This document shows positions 61,716-64,000 of a DNA stretch of 64,000 nucleotides, in pieces. The notes beneath the pieces were generated by a model. The model did no database searches and was not told the DNA's origin. It saw only the letters and a program-made list of their open reading frames with translations. The stretch's first letter is position 1. Each line of letters opens with the position of its first letter. Source of the DNA: Anas platyrhynchos (lineage: Eukaryota > Chordata > Aves > Anseriformes > Anatidae); NCBI RefSeq assembly GCF_047663525.1, contig NC_092602.1:2053501-2117500 (forward strand), written 5' to 3'. Both the position numbers and the translations under genes were made by a program.

Positions 61716-64000
61716 CTGCGCGAGAAGGAGCAGGGGGAGGGGGGAGAGAATGAAAAAAAATACATAAATGACTGCGTCCCATCCAAAAAAACAGCTCAGC
61801 AGAACTGATTTGCAAGAGAGCAGAGCGCAAAGAGCCTGCTCCAGAGTTTTGGTTCCCCACGGGGAATTAGACACAAGTGCAAATGCTCACAAAATAACGC
61901 AGCGTTATCTCAGCACACAACGGGCTCCGTGCTGCGGGCACTGCTCGGCCCAGCACTTTGAAGCAGGATTACCGAAAGCAAGTGGATCTTGTGGCGTTAA
62001 CACAGAGACATATAAAGGGCACTTCAAGAGTTGGGAAGGGAAAAACCAGCCTTCTGCCTAAAAACGAGCAGTTACAAGTTACAAGGCCCAATCTCATCAT
62101 TTTTATGTACTTTTGGGTCAGACAGTAAAATAAAGTCACTTTTCTGCTTTCTTCGGGTTAGCAAACCTTTGGCATCACCCTCCTGCATATTAAACACCGC
62201 ATGACTAGTTTTGGCTTGTCTGATAATGAACCCAGCTCCTGTTTGTAATCCCTTTGTCCAAATCCTTTTGGCTTTGTTACGACACAGCCCGGGCGCTGCC
62301 ACGCTCCAACACGTCCCCGCACGGGCCGTGACGGCGGCGGCACAAACCGTAACACACGCCACAAAACTCCACTTCTGGGCTTCTGTCAGCGCTGCTACGT
62401 GCGTTGAGAATCGGCTTCCAGAAAGCTGCCTGGTAAATCCCACCAGGAGGAGGTGGAAACAAGAGCTGGCACCAGACGCACAGGGGAAAAAAATGAAGTT
62501 GCCCACCCACAAAGCAACGTCCTGCAGGTCAGCGTCCCCCTTCCCTCAGCTTTCCTTCACAACCTGCGGCCCTTTGGAGAGAAGCTGGTGTTTAAGGCAA
62601 TATCTGAAGGGATTTCAGAGGGTAAAGGCAGAGAGGAATGGGAAATTTCATTTTTGAGGTAGTCCGGAGTGGGCACTGCATAAATCGTAAGTGACCAGAG
62701 GGAGAGGTGGAAAGGAAAAAGTTAAGGTTAGCTTCTAACTGGAGACTTTGGGAAGGGTTTTAAAAGGAAGGGGAAGAAAAGGAAGAACGGATTATACGCG
62801 GTTTGCTGTTTCCAGTAGAACCACAAAAACTTTCTCTTATCAATTTTACCACAAATTTCACCAACTTGTGAGAGGAACGTAAGGGAAAAGCCAGTTTAAG
62901 TTTCCCGCTATTCAGACACAGAACTGAAGGCACCACAGTTTGAACAAAAACTCAGTTTCAGAAAAGCATCCTGAGCTGAGAAAGGGCTCTTCTGAAGTGT
63001 GAAGTATTTTCTCCACATAATATGTTTTCAAGCTCAGGCTCATTTAACTTTTGAAGCCAGCCAGCCTCCTGAAGGGGTGAACCAAACGCTGAAGTGCTCT
63101 GGAGCAGCACCATGGTTGGGCGATAACCAGTTAGTTTTTTATAGCAGAGCCCCGAATTCTGCTGCTCCTATTCCAAAACCCGAGAAGAGCTTTGAAACTG
63201 CCTGTCCCAAACCAGATCTGCTTTTCAGCTGCACAGGTTGGATTAAGAAGAGATCTGTCCCCACACACAAACCCAACCTGGACAAAACTTTTTCTACTGC
63301 CTCGTGCTCCTTCTGCGACAGCACAGACCCCGTTTTATCCATTTCAGTGAGGCAGAACACGGAATTTGATCAGGAATTGGGAAGCGTGTGCTCTGCGAGT
63401 CAAATGACATGAGAATACGGCTGGGCAGCTCTCAGCTCCTGAGGGATAAGTTCAATTACCACAGATCCGTTAATTTTTAATACAGGATAATTTATTTCCT
63501 CTTTCACGTTCTGGGCATGCAGTGTTGTTTTGAATAAAAAGCCAACTTTTTTTTCAGGATTCCAACCTTTACTCAGAAGTAGCTGTAGAATTTGGCAGTA
63601 AAAACAAATGATCTGGTAACGAAGAAATGCTGCTCGGTATTGCTAACGATGTGAAATGCAGCATTTGAGAACTGTGCTGCTCATCGGTGGAGGGAATCGC
63701 TTACATCTCCTCCTCCCTCAGGGGCAAGAGCTCCAAATCCCGCATCAGGACTCTATCAGCACGGGTTCACAACATTCAAACTGCATGAAATATTTCAAAT
63801 GTATGGATTAAAAGATGCTTTCTAAAAACGTCAACATTTATTTCTTCTGGCAAGCCTGAACGCCTCACCGTCTCCTTTAGGGCACAGGTGGAAAGGAGCT
63901 TTACACCTCGGGCTGCACGCTAAGATCACCCCTCACGTTCATTTCCAGCAGGCAAAAGGAGTGAACTAATTGGAAACATACTCAATTACAAAAAAAAATT
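61716..64000 (-). other. MAPKAPK5 first coding intron (partial)
   Basis: Searched on the minus strand for the short initiator exon (family N-terminus MSEESDMDKAIK-like); not found. No other gene, RNA or CpG island is evident. Open frames at 62072-62512 and 62999-63412 have no recognisable content. Confidence 0.6.

Noticed and set aside
61716-64000. Search for the MAPKAPK5 initiator exon
   Set aside because: No minus-strand match to the short acidic N-terminus and no CpG island in this stretch, so the start is placed outside the window.

Overview
The window reads as vertebrate, most likely avian, genomic DNA. Fifteen NAA25 exons fit in 15 kb, the start regions are CpG-rich, and every coding exon has GT-AG introns (one GC-AG) and encodes proteins close to known vertebrate ones. 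The gene set (NAA25, ERP29, TMEM116, ADAM genes, MAPKAPK5) matches the block on human 12q24, which in chicken I recall on microchromosome 15. I cannot name the species.

Layout, left to right. (1) 1-15151, plus: the last 15 coding exons of NAA25, the auxiliary subunit of the NatB N-terminal acetyltransferase; the 5' third lies off the left edge. A 3' UTR follows, to about 16.5 kb or possibly 18.26 kb. (2) 18796-22461, plus: complete ERP29, an ER-lumen chaperone of the PDI family, in 3 exons starting in a CpG island. (3) 24272-35299, plus: TMEM116, a seven-helix GPCR-like membrane protein, in 11 coding exons starting in a second CpG island. (4) 36338-38674 and 39331-41547, minus: two intronless genes for membrane-anchored ADAM metalloprotease-disintegrins, convergent with TMEM116. 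The first keeps a full zinc site; the second has lost it. (5) 46108-61715, minus: 13 coding exons of MAPKAPK5 (PRAK), the p38/ERK3-activated kinase. The exon carrying the start codon lies beyond the right edge.

These are unrelated housekeeping or signalling genes held in conserved synteny, not an operon or pathway. The most interesting part is the ADAM pair. It sits where mammals carry ADAM1 (fertilin alpha), between MAPKAPK5 and TMEM116, and is intronless as in mammals. It therefore looks like an avian ADAM1 locus duplicated into one catalytically competent and one pseudoprotease copy. Other points are the ERP29 orientation, which differs from my recollection of human; a 31-bp tandem CCAAT array in ERP29 intron 1; a GC-AG intron in MAPKAPK5; and a possible alternative last exon of NAA25. 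I saw no prokaryotic features, CRISPR arrays, RNA genes or intact transposons.
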